Assembly: GCA_020849625.1 (NCBI GenBank)
Contig: JADLFV010000114.1
Span: 1 to 45,583 of the forward strand
Direction of reading: 5' to 3'
Length of the DNA stretch: 45,583 nt
DNA from: Phycisphaeraceae bacterium
GTDB taxonomy: Bacteria > Planctomycetota > Phycisphaerae > Phycisphaerales > Phycisphaeraceae
This document shows, one piece after another, positions 7,500-16,770 of the stretch. How positions within the stretch are numbered: position 1 is the stretch's first letter; each line of letters begins with the position of its first letter. Made by a program: the position numbers and the translations under genes. Under the pieces are notes generated by a model that worked only from the letters and a program-made list of their open reading frames with translations, was not told the origin of the DNA and did not search any database.

Positions 7500-8422
7500 G
7501 TCGTAGGTTTCCACGCACCGGCCATCACGCGGTTGCACTGTTCGGTAGCCTTCGACTTGCCCTTGAGCAGACACTGCCACTGGTAGCGGCGAAGGAACCT
7601 GCGGAAGGCCGGGTCTTCGTAGCGCGGGGTGCGCCCGAACATGCTGCGCACGTAGCCCCACCACATGGCAGCGCCACCGACGATCAGCGGCGGGCGCGTC
7701 ATGCGGAAGATGGCGCTGGCGCTCATGTACGCCAGGTCGGTGCCCATGAAATACTGGCCAAACCCGTGACGCATGCGCCCGGTGAGGATGCCCTTGTGAC
7801 TGGAGCCCATCGGCCGCAGGTGGATGAAGCGCAGGTCCGGCTCGTCGTAGCTGGCGGCTATCCAGCCCAGCATGCGGCAACGGTGGCAGTCAATCGCGTC
7901 CCACATCACCTGCCGCACGAAGCCGCCGATCTGCTCGAAGCACGAGCGGCGGTAGAACTTGATCATGCCCACGCTCATTTCGTCACCGCACTTTTCGCTG
8001 ACCAGCTTGCCGTTCCACTCAAAGTACGGCTTGCCGCTGCACGTGCCCAGGCGCGGCTCGGCCTCCATGCGCTGCATCAGAATCTCGAAATAGCGCGGCG
8101 GCAGGTCCAGGTCCACGTCGATCTTGCACACGTAATCAAACTGCGCCGGATCAGCGCGATCGTAACCGTCATAAAACGCCTCGATCACGCCCGGGCCTAC
8201 TGCACGCCGGCCTCGATCGGGCTTGTTGCAGACTTCGATGAAGTCGTGCTTCGCCGCATATTCCCGCAGGATGTCGGGGGTGTCGTCGGTCGAGCCGTCA
8301 TCGACGATGATCCATTTGGCGGGTCGCACGCGCTGGGCGATCACGCTGTCCAGCGTGCGGCGAAGGTACTTGCCCTCGTCGCGGCAGGGACTGATCAACA
8401 GATAGCGGCGGCCGTCACTCAT
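7496..8422 (-). CDS. family 2 glycosyltransferase
   Basis: This 308-residue GT-A enzyme likely adds a sugar to the lipid-linked repeat unit. It shows LLISPCRDEGKYLRRTLDS at the N-terminus, IIVDDGSTDDT, and the metal/nucleotide-binding KIDVDLDLP. The acceptor-side region contains GTCSGKPYFEW and IGGF. There is a hydrophobic segment late in the chain (about 245-260). The chosen start, ATG at 8422, overlaps the end of the upstream membrane gene by 8 nt; a longer form from 8461 would add 13 poorly conserved residues. The stop overlaps the WecG-like gene by 4 nt. Confidence 0.87.
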   Translation of the reverse strand: MSDGRRYLLISPCRDEGKYLRRTLDSVIAQRVRPAKWIIVDDGSTDDTPDILREYAAKHDFIEVCNKPDRGRRAVGPGVIEAFYDGYDRADPAQFDYVCKIDVDLDLPPRYFEILMQRMEAEPRLGTCSGKPYFEWNGKLVSEKCGDEMSVGMIKFYRRSCFEQIGGFVRQVMWDAIDCHRCRMLGWIAASYDEPDLRFIHLRPMGSSHKGILTGRMRHGFGQYFMGTDLAYMSASAIFRMTRPPLIVGGAAMWWGYVRSMFGRTPRYEDPAFRRFLRRYQWQCLLKGKSKATEQCNRVMAGAWKPTT

Positions 8423-10418
8423 CCGATGCTTTTCCCGCACGGGCCACGTAACTAATCCCATCCAGTCCCGTACACACCGGCTCAGCGAAGCGCGTCAGCA
8501 ACATCTGCCGCAGGTCCTCATCCAGCAGGAACCCCGCGTCCTCCGCCAGCACGCGATGATCTGCCAGCAGCCACACCGTATGTCCATCGGCCTCATCCAG
8601 CAGTTGCCGCAACTGGTCCGCCTGGTAGATCACGCGGGCCCCGGTGATCGGATAGTGCGGCTGATCATCCCCCGCCACTTCGGCCAGTTGCACGTAGTTG
8701 TCCAGCCGCCCGATCTGGGCGTCGAGTTGTCCCACATACCAGCAATACAACGCCGCCACGTGCGGCGGACCGACGCCAATCACCAGGTCGCCCGGCCTGC
8801 GATGTGCCGCCACATAGCGCGACACCTTCCGGGGGTCAGGATGATAGTCCGCCTGCACGGACCAGTTCAGCGCAGCGCGATAGGGGTTCTTATGCGCGTC
8901 CTGGCCGTGTCTGGCGTAAGACGCGGCCGCGATGGGGTTGGTGTCCTGCCCGACAAACAACAACACGACGGCGCAGGCGGTCACCATCACGCCGCGTGGT
9001 GCAGGCCATTTACGCTGCAATGCATCCGCCAGCGCCAACGCTGCCGCCACGCAGCCGACCAGCATCAGCGGATAGAGATGAAAGAAGTAGCGGGCCTCGC
9101 TGAACTTCCAGTTGAGCATGGCCATCGCATACACCGGCCCGATCAGGGCTGTCAGCGCGAACCAGTGCGGCTTGGGCGCGCCCGGCTCGTCCTCGCGCGC
9201 CGCCGACGGCAACAGCATGATCCAGCCGGCCAGCCCGATCACCAGCAACACCGGCCAACCGGCGAGAAGCCAACTGAGGTAGTAGCGCCCGATGTCGGGG
9301 AATCGCGTCAGGTTCAGCAGCACGTCACTGAAGCTGGTGGCGATGCGCGTGTAAAGCAGGAAGGCGCCCCACAATCCGAGGGTCACCGTGCCGCCGAGCA
9401 GGGCCAGCACGAACTGCCGCCGGCGCAGGTCGCGCTCGTTGCGCACGAAGAATGCCAGATACACCAGCCCCAGCAGCACCATCAACGCCAACTCGTGGAT
9501 CATGGCTGCCAGCACCATGCCCACCGCCGTCAGCGTCGGCAGATACCGCCGGTCCTTCACGCCCGTCCACACGATGACAGTGATCGCCAGCAATGGGATC
9601 GGCAGAAGAATGCCCACCACATGTACCTTGTGCAGGTTCGACAGCAGATGCACCATCGTGGGCAGATTGATCTGTCCCAGAGCGGCCGTGTGGTTCGAGG
9701 TTCCGGCCGGATCGACCCACTCCTGCCAGGGCACTTCATACGCAGCGAACACCTGCCACAGCAGTTTGTAGTAGATCGTGCGGGCGGCACCCACCGCCAG
9801 CAGTCCGCCGACGTATGCAGCCTTGCGGCGCAGCGTGATCGAGCGTAGCGGGATCACGGTCAGAAACAGCACGCCCATCATGATGCCCAGGTCGTGCAGG
9901 CTGATGGCGATCAGTGTGGCGACGGCATAACCGACCATCGCGGCGATGTGTCCGCGATAGAAACCGAGATAGAACATCACCAGGGCCAGTACGAACAGCA
10001 ATTGGAACATCGTGTAAAAGCGCCCATAGCGCGACATCTCGATGTGCCAGGTGGAGAAGGCGATCAGCGTCGCCAGCAGCAAGCCGCCGCGGCGATCCAG
10101 CAGGGTGGCGCCGAGCCAGAACACCGCGGGAATGCAGAACAGACCGGCGAGTGCGGCCGGCAGTCGCAGTGACAGGCCGTCGATGCGCCCGCACACAGCG
10201 GCGCAGGCTGCCTGCGTGTAGCTGAACAGCGGCGCGCGGTCATAGACGTATCGACTGTCCAACACCGGCGCCCCATGTTCGAGGATGCCCGCCACGGCCA
10301 TGGCCTGGTAACCCTCATCGCCGTGCAGCGACAGGGCGTCCAGGTTGCCCAGGCGCAGGACAGCGCCGGCCAACATCAGTGCGGCCAGAATGACCGTGGT
10401 GGTCTTGCGGTTCAGCAT
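8415..10418 (-). CDS. GT39/PMT-like polytopic glycosyltransferase
   Basis: This 667-residue integral membrane protein has many TM segments and resembles the ArnT/dolichyl-phosphate-mannose transferase group, which uses polyprenyl-phosphate sugars on the outer face. The first periplasmic loop contains the acidic DE pair in LHGDEGYQA, the hallmark of the family. A soluble C-terminal domain of about 170 residues follows the last TM (near the VVLLFVGQ helix). The ATG at 10418 overlaps the stop of the SGNH gene by 7 nt. Its placement next to two secreted, exosortase-type proteins makes protein glycosylation a possible alternative to EPS decoration. Substrate cannot be read from sequence. Confidence 0.85.
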   Translation of the reverse strand: MLNRKTTTVILAALMLAGAVLRLGNLDALSLHGDEGYQAMAVAGILEHGAPVLDSRYVYDRAPLFSYTQAACAAVCGRIDGLSLRLPAALAGLFCIPAVFWLGATLLDRRGGLLLATLIAFSTWHIEMSRYGRFYTMFQLLFVLALVMFYLGFYRGHIAAMVGYAVATLIAISLHDLGIMMGVLFLTVIPLRSITLRRKAAYVGGLLAVGAARTIYYKLLWQVFAAYEVPWQEWVDPAGTSNHTAALGQINLPTMVHLLSNLHKVHVVGILLPIPLLAITVIVWTGVKDRRYLPTLTAVGMVLAAMIHELALMVLLGLVYLAFFVRNERDLRRRQFVLALLGGTVTLGLWGAFLLYTRIATSFSDVLLNLTRFPDIGRYYLSWLLAGWPVLLVIGLAGWIMLLPSAAREDEPGAPKPHWFALTALIGPVYAMAMLNWKFSEARYFFHLYPLMLVGCVAAALALADALQRKWPAPRGVMVTACAVVLLFVGQDTNPIAAASYARHGQDAHKNPYRAALNWSVQADYHPDPRKVSRYVAAHRRPGDLVIGVGPPHVAALYCWYVGQLDAQIGRLDNYVQLAEVAGDDQPHYPITGARVIYQADQLRQLLDEADGHTVWLLADHRVLAEDAGFLLDEDLRQMLLTRFAEPVCTGLDGISYVARAGKASDE

Positions 10419-11608
10419 CGATGAGGTATCGCAACATCGCGGCCCTGGCACATCGACAGCAGTGCACCGGCTGTCAGCAGGCTCAGGGCCGATGTCGGCT
10501 CGGGGATCGCGTCGAGGGAAAGTGCGGGCGTCAGTGCGAGTGGTATCTCGGGCGCGATGACATAACGGCTGAAGTCCCAGGCCGAGTGCAGCGGCAAAGT
10601 GGGCAGGTCCGCAGCGCCGAGGTAGCCGGCAATAATCTGCTGGGAGGTCAGATAGTCGAGTTCTTCGCCGTAGTATCCGTTGAGGGCGGCAATGATGGCG
10701 TTGGCGTACAGGCCGTTGAAGGCGGTGCCGGGGTGCAGGCCGTCAGCCCACAGATCGTAAGCGCCGCCCTGGATGCCGGTGATGTCGGGTTCGTTCTTGA
10801 ATTCGATGCGATCTTCCATGGTCAGGGGGATCGATCTTTTGGCAGCCTTGTTCAACAGCAGGAACTTGTTAACCACGGGGATTCCGATGCTGTTGGCGTA
10901 GGCAGCTAGGTCGGCGTTGGCCTGTCGGATGGTGAAATAGACCTGCTGTCGCAGCAGCGCGTTGTCAGAGCCGCCGGTGCCGGTGAAGTCGATGTCGAAG
11001 GCGGTATCGATGCGGGCCTGGCGGAAGGGACGGGTGGCCCGCCAGTCGGCGATGTTGGCCAGGACGATGCGTTTGCCGGGATCGGCGGCGCGGATGATGT
11101 CGATCAGGCTCTTGATGTTGCCGAGGATACCGCCCTCACCGGGTCCGAAGCCGCCGATGGTGGCGGCGGTGACAGCCGCGTTGGCGTTGCCGATGTCGAT
11201 GTAGGTCTGCGGCGTCATGGGGGAACCGCCGGTCAGGCCGTGATAGTCGTTGAGTCCGATGTCGATGACGACGTAGTCAGCGAAGAAGAGATTGGAGTGG
11301 CCGGGGTCGTCGTTGTTGGGTCCCAGCAGGCTGGGCAACTGCGTCAGCAGGGCGTCGTTGGTGGTGGCGCCGCTTAAGGCGAAGTTGTACTGATACTGGG
11401 TGGGATTGCCGGAGGGATTGCCGAAGTTGACGCTGCCGACAGCGGCCAGCTGCTCAATCCAGTTGCGGTGGTTATTGCGCGTGCTCTTGATGGCATACTC
11501 ATCGCTATAACTGTCACCGAGGGTGGCGATCGTGACCGCCCGCGCCGAGGGAGCGGTGGCGACCAACAGAGCCAATAGCACCAGAATGAACGGCCGTGCA
11601 TGCTGCAT
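10412..11608 (-). CDS. secreted SGNH/GDSL hydrolase with PEP-CTERM-like tail
   Basis: This 398-residue protein has a signal peptide (residues 1-24, ending ARA). SGNH blocks are present: GDSYSDEY with the nucleophile Ser, FALSGATTND, DIGLNDYHG (block III Asn) and WADGLHPG with the Asp-x-x-His pair. The family includes esterases and acetyl-hydrolases, so trimming acyl groups from EPS is plausible. Near the C-terminus IPEP (368-371) is followed by a hydrophobic run, as in PEP-CTERM sorting signals. However, the usual Arg cluster is replaced by CQGRDVAIPHRC, so sorting may be impaired. It is a tandem paralogue of the next gene upstream (gap 28 nt). Start ATG at 11608. Confidence 0.85.
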   Translation of the reverse strand: MQHARPFILVLLALLVATAPSARAVTIATLGDSYSDEYAIKSTRNNHRNWIEQLAAVGSVNFGNPSGNPTQYQYNFALSGATTNDALLTQLPSLLGPNNDDPGHSNLFFADYVVIDIGLNDYHGLTGGSPMTPQTYIDIGNANAAVTAATIGGFGPGEGGILGNIKSLIDIIRAADPGKRIVLANIADWRATRPFRQARIDTAFDIDFTGTGGSDNALLRQQVYFTIRQANADLAAYANSIGIPVVNKFLLLNKAAKRSIPLTMEDRIEFKNEPDITGIQGGAYDLWADGLHPGTAFNGLYANAIIAALNGYYGEELDYLTSQQIIAGYLGAADLPTLPLHSAWDFSRYVIAPEIPLALTPALSLDAIPEPTSALSLLTAGALLSMCQGRDVAIPHRC

Positions 11609-11636
11609 CAGATTGCGGCGTGGAGGGGTAACTTCC

Positions 11637-12866
11637 TTAACGTCTGCGGCTGGTCAGCAGCAGCATACCGCCCAGCAGCATCATCGCCGCGGCCGGCTCG
11701 GGCGTGATCACATAGCCGGCCAGGTCGATATCCAAGGCCTGCAAGTCCGCGCCGTAGAGATTCCAGTTGTCACCGATGATTTGCAGATCGCTGAGATTGA
11801 CGAGGCCGTCGCCGTTGAAATCGCCATGGGCCCAGTCGGCGCCGTTCTGCTGCCAGTTGTCGCCGAGGATCTGCAGATCGCCGACGCTCAACTCGGTGGA
11901 GCCGGTATAAGCGGTGGCGATCTGTTGCGGCAGCAGAGGGATCAGATGTTCGCCGTAAGCCATGTTGATGGCGGTGAGCACGGCATTGGCGAACAGGCCG
12001 TGGTAGAGCGTACCGGCATGAATGGCATCGGCCCAGAAGTAGGTGCCGTCGCCCTGGCCGGAGGTCGAAGGATTGCTGGTGACGTTGACATTCGGTCCGG
12101 GGCCGTCGAGATCGGGGAAGTAAAGCGGGCTCTGCAGGGCCAGGTTGAGCAGGCCGAAGTTGTCAACGACGGGAATGCCCAGGCCGTTGGCGAAGCTGGT
12201 CAACTGGCTGTTGACGTTGCTGACGGCATCGGTGACCAGTTGGCGCTTGGCCGGATCGCTGATGCCGGTGAAGTTGAAGTTGCCGTCGATGATGTTGGAA
12301 CGGAAACCGATGGCGGCGCCCCAGTCGGGAACGTTGGCCAGGACGATGCTCTGGTTCGGATTCTGGGCGCGGATGTCGCCGATCATCTGCTGGATGTCGC
12401 CCACGACATTATTGACGGTATTGCTGGTGACGATGGCGTTGCCGTTGTAGATGTCGCGGTAGGTCTGGGGCACGTTGGGGCTGCCGGTCCAGCCGGCGAA
12501 GTTGTTGATGCCGATGCTGATGACCACGTAGTCGAGACTGGCCAGGTTGGACAGCGTCGAGGGAAGCTGGCTGCTGACCGCGTCGTCGGTGGTGGCGCCG
12601 CTGAAGGCGAAGTTGTACTGATACTGAGTGGGATTGCCGGAGGCGTTGCCGAAGCTGACACGGTCGGCGGCGGCCAGTTGCTCGACGAAGTTGCGGTGGC
12701 GGTTGCGGGAGCTTTTGATGGCATACTCGTCGCCGTAGCTGTCACCGATGACCCCCAGCGTAACCGCCTGGGCCGCTCCGGCCAGCCATATCAGCAGCCC
12801 CAGCACCGCCGTCCAGCGACAGGCTGACACCCGGGGCTTGCAGTCCCTTATAGAAACACGTTCCAT
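11637..12866 (-). CDS. secreted SGNH/GDSL hydrolase with dockerin-like segment and PEP-CTERM
   Basis: This 409-residue paralogue of the downstream SGNH gene carries GDSYGDEY, FAFSGATTDD, SIGINNFAG (block III Asn kept, following Asp now Asn) and WADAIHAG. Residues about 325-372 form a dockerin-type pair, with LSVGDLQILGDNW and the Ca-binding loop GDFNGDGLVNLSDL. The end is a textbook PEP-CTERM: TPEP, a hydrophobic helix, and SRRR. It is thus the clearest substrate candidate for the exosortase-like protein. The ATG at 12866 is chosen because it is followed by a good signal peptide; GGAG lies about 13 nt upstream. A GTG at 12908 is the alternative. The 169-nt upstream gap may hold a separate promoter, but I could not define one. 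Confidence 0.88.
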   Translation of the reverse strand: MERVSIRDCKPRVSACRWTAVLGLLIWLAGAAQAVTLGVIGDSYGDEYAIKSSRNRHRNFVEQLAAADRVSFGNASGNPTQYQYNFAFSGATTDDAVSSQLPSTLSNLASLDYVVISIGINNFAGWTGSPNVPQTYRDIYNGNAIVTSNTVNNVVGDIQQMIGDIRAQNPNQSIVLANVPDWGAAIGFRSNIIDGNFNFTGISDPAKRQLVTDAVSNVNSQLTSFANGLGIPVVDNFGLLNLALQSPLYFPDLDGPGPNVNVTSNPSTSGQGDGTYFWADAIHAGTLYHGLFANAVLTAINMAYGEHLIPLLPQQIATAYTGSTELSVGDLQILGDNWQQNGADWAHGDFNGDGLVNLSDLQIIGDNWNLYGADLQALDIDLAGYVITPEPAAAMMLLGGMLLLTSRRR

Positions 12867-13035
12867 GTCGGCCGTTCCACTCCTGTGCGAAAAGCTCTTA
12901 TCACCCACAGTTATTCAACCACCCATCTTAGCCGGGGTGAAATCGATCAGAAAATGTTTTTCTTGCATAAAGTCCGTCTGTAGCGCTGGTACAGGTCAAA
13001 CCAGTGGCAATAGTTCGGTAGCGAGTTGACCCAGC

Positions 13036-15006
13036 TTAACAGGCGGCGGTTTCAGCGGTTGCGGTGGTTGTGGCTGAGCCCCGGGCCAACTGCTCGGTCA
13101 GGGCCTCGACGTCCCGGCCGAGGATGTGCATCTGGTACCAGACCTCGCTGTTCAGCAGCAGCCACAGGCGCTGGCCGTGGTCCGCCCGGTCGCCGGCATG
13201 CTCGGCCAGCAGGCGGTCGATCGGCGCCTGCCGCAGCAGGCCGTCGGCGACCAGGCTCGGCCGGCGCAGGAAGGTGTCGAACAGCAGGCGATACTCATCC
13301 TTGAGCAGATAGGGCAGCGCCGAGTGAAAGCCCTGCTTGGGCCGGGTCATCAACTCGGCCGGCAGATACTTCTCGCAAAGTTTGCGTTGGATGTAGCGCG
13401 TGGTTCGGCCGTGCACCTTCAAATCCACCGGCAGGCGGGCGGCGAACTCCGCCAGCACGTGATCCATGAATGGCGCCCGGGCTTCCAGACCATGAGCCAT
13501 CGTCATGCGGTCCAGGATCATCACCGGATGGTCCGGCATGCGCACCATGGAGTCAGCCCACAACATGCGATCGATATCGTTGGCAGCCAGGGCGTTTTCG
13601 TAATGCTCACGAATGCAAGCGTTCGGATCGTTATGCAGATCGGCCATGGCGGGGCCGTAAAGTTCCTTCCGGGGGTCGGGGAAGTAGAAGTAGCCGAGGC
13701 TCTTGGCGTAGCGCCGGCCGCCGTCGTGGTAGGAGAGCTGATGAATCCACTTGAGCTGATGGCCCTTGGACTTGTACCACTTGCCGTCCGGCACGAGATT
13801 GAGCAGCGGGCCCAACACGCCGCTGCGCAGCAGTCGCGGTATGGCTGCGTAGTAACTGGTGTAGCGATTGCCGTAGTAGCGATCGTATCCGCCGAACAGT
13901 TCGTCGCCGCCTTCGCCGCCCAGCACCACCTTCACGTGCTGCCGCGCGAACTGTGAGATCAGATACTGGCAGACCGCCAGCGGATCGCTCGGCTCATCCA
14001 AGTGCCAGACCAGCTTCGGCAGCAGCGAAAGCAGCGAGGGGTGAATCTCCTGCTCGTGATGGATCGTGCCGTACTTTTTCGCCACCATTCTGGCGTAAGG
14101 AGCTTCATCCAGATCGCGGTAGGGCAGACTGACGCTGAAGGTCTGTAAGTCCGGGGCTAACCCGTGCGCCTTGAGCATGGCCACGACCAGCGTTGAATCC
14201 AGCCCGCCGCTCATGAACGCGCCCACCGGCACGTCCGCGATCATGTGCAGGCGCAGACATTCGATAATTGCTTCTTCAAGTTTCTTCGTAAGCTGCTGCT
14301 CGTCGCCTTCCCACTTCGGCTCGTAAGTCGCCTGCCAGTACCTGCTGACCTCCAGCTTGTCCGTGGCCAGCTCATAAGTCAGCATGTGCGAGGGCGGCAA
14401 CTTGCTGATGCCCTCGAACATGGTGAGCGGCGACGCGATGATGCGCAGCGTCAGATACTGATCCAGCGCCGCGCGGTTCATCTTGCGCAACTCCGGCGCC
14501 GCGGCCAGCACCGACTTGATCTCCGAGGCGAACAGCAGCCGCCCCTGATGGCGTGCATAAAACAACGGCTTCTGCCCCAGGCGGTCGCGCGCGATCAATA
14601 GCCGCCGTCGCTTTTCATCCCACAGGGCGAAAGCGAACATGCCGCGCAGCAGCTTGACGCACTCGTCGCCGTGCTGCTCGTAAGCGTGGATGATCACCTC
14701 GGTGTCGCTGTTGGTGCGAAACTTGTGGCCCGCCTGTTCCAGCGGGGGACGAAGCTGCTGATAGTTGTAGATTTCGCCGTTGAAGACGACCCAGATGGTC
14801 TGGTCCTCGTTGGCCATGGGCTGATGCCCGCCGCCCAGGTCGATGATGGAAAGTCGCCGCTGGGTGAGCCCGCACTGCTGCTGCGGATCGTGCTCGAGGT
14901 AGAAGCCTTCATCATCCGGGCCACGGTGTGCCAGGGCGCAGGCCATCTGCTCCAGCGCCCGGCGCTGCACGCTATCGGGATTCACAATGCCGGCAATACC
15001 ACACAT
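13036..15006 (-). CDS. asnB: AsnB-type glutamine amidotransferase (asparagine synthase family)
   Basis: This 656-residue cytoplasmic enzyme has an N-terminal class II glutaminase (MCGIAGIV with catalytic Cys2, ALAHRGPDDEG, VVFNGEIYNY) and a C-terminal ATP-pyrophosphatase/synthetase domain (MSGGLDST P-loop at about residues 265-272, GGEGGDELFGGY further on). It transfers ammonia from Gln to a carboxylate. In exosortase-linked EPS loci a member of this family is a regular component and may amidate a uronic acid or another carboxyl group of the polymer; that role is an inference. A Thr/Ala-rich tail ends the protein. It is separated from the epimerase gene upstream by only 3 nt. Confidence 0.92.
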   Translation of the reverse strand: MCGIAGIVNPDSVQRRALEQMACALAHRGPDDEGFYLEHDPQQQCGLTQRRLSIIDLGGGHQPMANEDQTIWVVFNGEIYNYQQLRPPLEQAGHKFRTNSDTEVIIHAYEQHGDECVKLLRGMFAFALWDEKRRRLLIARDRLGQKPLFYARHQGRLLFASEIKSVLAAAPELRKMNRAALDQYLTLRIIASPLTMFEGISKLPPSHMLTYELATDKLEVSRYWQATYEPKWEGDEQQLTKKLEEAIIECLRLHMIADVPVGAFMSGGLDSTLVVAMLKAHGLAPDLQTFSVSLPYRDLDEAPYARMVAKKYGTIHHEQEIHPSLLSLLPKLVWHLDEPSDPLAVCQYLISQFARQHVKVVLGGEGGDELFGGYDRYYGNRYTSYYAAIPRLLRSGVLGPLLNLVPDGKWYKSKGHQLKWIHQLSYHDGGRRYAKSLGYFYFPDPRKELYGPAMADLHNDPNACIREHYENALAANDIDRMLWADSMVRMPDHPVMILDRMTMAHGLEARAPFMDHVLAEFAARLPVDLKVHGRTTRYIQRKLCEKYLPAELMTRPKQGFHSALPYLLKDEYRLLFDTFLRRPSLVADGLLRQAPIDRLLAEHAGDRADHGQRLWLLLNSEVWYQMHILGRDVEALTEQLARGSATTTATAETAAC

Positions 15007-15009
15007 GTG

Positions 15010-15999
15010 TCAATCCAGTAAATGCTGCTGTTCGTACCACGCTCCGGTGCGCTTGGCGCCATCAGCGAAGCTCACGGTCGCTTCGTAGCCCAGGGCTTTG
15101 CGGGCCAGATCGCCCTTGAAGTGGAAACTCTTGGTAAAAAAGTGCATGCGCCGGCGGTGCAGCGGCGGGTTCATGCCCAGCGGACGCATCGTCGTCTCCA
15201 TCAGCACCGCCATCAGCCACAACGGCCCCAGCGGCACGGTCAGCTTCGGACGCTTGTATCCCATGCTGTCAGCGATGGTGTCCGCCATCTGCCGCGAGGT
15301 GACCACTTCGTAGCCCGGCACGACCATCGGCTCACGCGGCGGATTGTCCACCACCGCCGCCTTGCGCAATGCACTGACCAGGTCATCGATATACACCGGG
15401 TGGTGCAGATTATCGCCGCGCCCGATGTGGAAGTATTTGCCTTTTTTGATGCCCTTGTAGAGCTTGAGCAATCGCCGGTCGCCGGGGCCGTAGGTTTCAC
15501 TGATGCGGATCATGGCACAAGAGAGTTTGTCCATGTAGCTGCGCACGAGGCCCTCGGCTTCCAGCTTGGTGACGCCGTAGATGTTGTCGGGCACCGCCGC
15601 GGTGTCATCGCTGACGGTGCCGTGCTCCGCGTCATACACGCCGATGGTGCTGCCGTGGACGAAGCGCTTGACGCCGGCTTCGAGGCTCTGCTGCAGCATG
15701 GTGCGCGTACCATCGACGTTGACGTGGCGGAAGTGCTCGTCGGGCTTGCCCGCTTCATGTTGGGCGGCTGCCAGGTGATAAACCACGTCGCAGCCGGCCA
15801 CCGCCCGCCTGACTTCGTCGGCGTTGGTGACCGAGCCGAGGACGATCTGATAGCCCTGGCTCTTGAGCTGTTCGAGGTTCTGCCGCTCGGCGTCGGTGTT
15901 GGCCTGGCCAAGCAGGCGCACCTGGTCGCCGCCCTCGCGGCAGGCAGCCGCCAGCCGTGATCCGATGAAACCCGTACCGCCGGTGATGAGCACTTGCAT
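15010..15999 (-). CDS. NAD-dependent epimerase/dehydratase (extended SDR)
   Basis: This 329-residue cytoplasmic Rossmann enzyme probably makes or modifies a nucleotide sugar for the EPS. The NAD-binding GGTGFIG is at residues 7-13, VYHLAAAQH at about 73-81, the Ser/Thr of HGSTIGVYD at about 115-123, and the catalytic Tyr141-x-x-x-Lys145 in IYGVTKLEAEG. The C-terminal part (substrate side) includes RRMHFFTKSFHF, resembling sterol/3-beta-HSD-like members as much as UDP-sugar epimerases, so the substrate is open. ATG at 15999; gaps of 3 and 6 nt to its neighbours show it is within the operon. Confidence 0.88.
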   Translation of the reverse strand: MQVLITGGTGFIGSRLAAACREGGDQVRLLGQANTDAERQNLEQLKSQGYQIVLGSVTNADEVRRAVAGCDVVYHLAAAQHEAGKPDEHFRHVNVDGTRTMLQQSLEAGVKRFVHGSTIGVYDAEHGTVSDDTAAVPDNIYGVTKLEAEGLVRSYMDKLSCAMIRISETYGPGDRRLLKLYKGIKKGKYFHIGRGDNLHHPVYIDDLVSALRKAAVVDNPPREPMVVPGYEVVTSRQMADTIADSMGYKRPKLTVPLGPLWLMAVLMETTMRPLGMNPPLHRRRMHFFTKSFHFKGDLARKALGYEATVSFADGAKRTGAWYEQQHLLD

Positions 16000-16005
16000 G
16001 GATGT

Positions 16006-16761
16006 TTACCTTCTCTGGATGACCTTGGCGGGGACGCCCACGGCGACGGCGCGATCGGGAACATCTTTGGTGACCACCGCGCCCGAGCCGATGATGGCGT
16101 TTGGCCCGATGCTCACTGCATCGAGCACCAGCACCTTCATGCCCAGCCATGCGCCGTCGCCGATGACGACCGGTCCGCGGGTGAAGATGCCCTGCTGCAT
16201 GATCGGCTTATCGGGGTCTTGGCTGTGATACTGCCCGCCGCTGATCGAGCATGAACCTGCGATCAGGGCGTATGACCCGATGCGCACGCCGCCCATGGCG
16301 CAGATGAGCGTGTGTGAGCCGATGTTGGAATTGTCGCCGATGCTGATCGGGCCGGACTTGCACTGGATGGTGCAGCCGCGGCTGATGATGACGTTGTCGC
16401 CGATGACCAGGCCCTCATCGCCTGCCCCGCGGGCATCGAGGACGCATTCGTCGTCGATGACCACGTTGCGGCCGAGGGTGATTTTGTCACCGTGACGGAT
16501 GGTGACGCCGCTGCCGATGACCAGCCCGCCGCCGCAGCCGCGGAAGAGGCGCTTGAAGAACATCTTGCGCAGCACCAGGCCCAGCGCCCCCGGAAGTCGG
16601 CCAAACAACCCGGTGACCAGTTCGTAGTGCAGCAGTGCAAGCAGTCCCGTTTTGCCGGTGACCAGTGACTGGTACATGGCGCGTTTGGACTGTTTTTCGC
16701 CGTGCATTTTTTCACGGATGAACGAGCCGCCGCTCAGTTCGCGGATTTCACCCTGGGGCAT
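16006..16761 (-). CDS. hexapeptide-repeat acyltransferase
   Basis: This 251-residue left-handed beta-helix protein likely O- or N-acetylates a sugar precursor or the lipid-linked repeat unit. Hexapeptide repeats run from about residue 80 to 240 (LVIGSGVTIRHGDKITLG, ISIGDNSNIGSHTLI). The loop with GGQYHSQDP carries the likely catalytic His, and the end (VSIGPNAIIGSGAVV, then VGVPAKVI) is typical of the WcaF/LacA-like group. An N-terminal ~75 residues precede the helix. Start ATG at 16761 with GAGG 7 nt upstream. The neighbouring aminotransferase makes an amino-sugar N-acetyltransferase a reasonable alternative. Confidence 0.88.
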   Translation of the reverse strand: MPQGEIRELSGGSFIREKMHGEKQSKRAMYQSLVTGKTGLLALLHYELVTGLFGRLPGALGLVLRKMFFKRLFRGCGGGLVIGSGVTIRHGDKITLGRNVVIDDECVLDARGAGDEGLVIGDNVIISRGCTIQCKSGPISIGDNSNIGSHTLICAMGGVRIGSYALIAGSCSISGGQYHSQDPDKPIMQQGIFTRGPVVIGDGAWLGMKVLVLDAVSIGPNAIIGSGAVVTKDVPDRAVAVGVPAKVIQRR

Positions 16762-16770
16762 GATGAGACC

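Noticed and set aside
6660-7880. 406-residue version of the WecG-like protein
   Set aside because: The first 127 residues overlap the conserved C-terminal region of the GT2 gene in another frame and show no similarity; ATG at 7499 fits the family start.
12994-12999. TTGACC as a -35 element for the SGNH genes
   Set aside because: No acceptable -10 hexamer at 16-19 nt; the nearest TTTATG is about 22 nt away.
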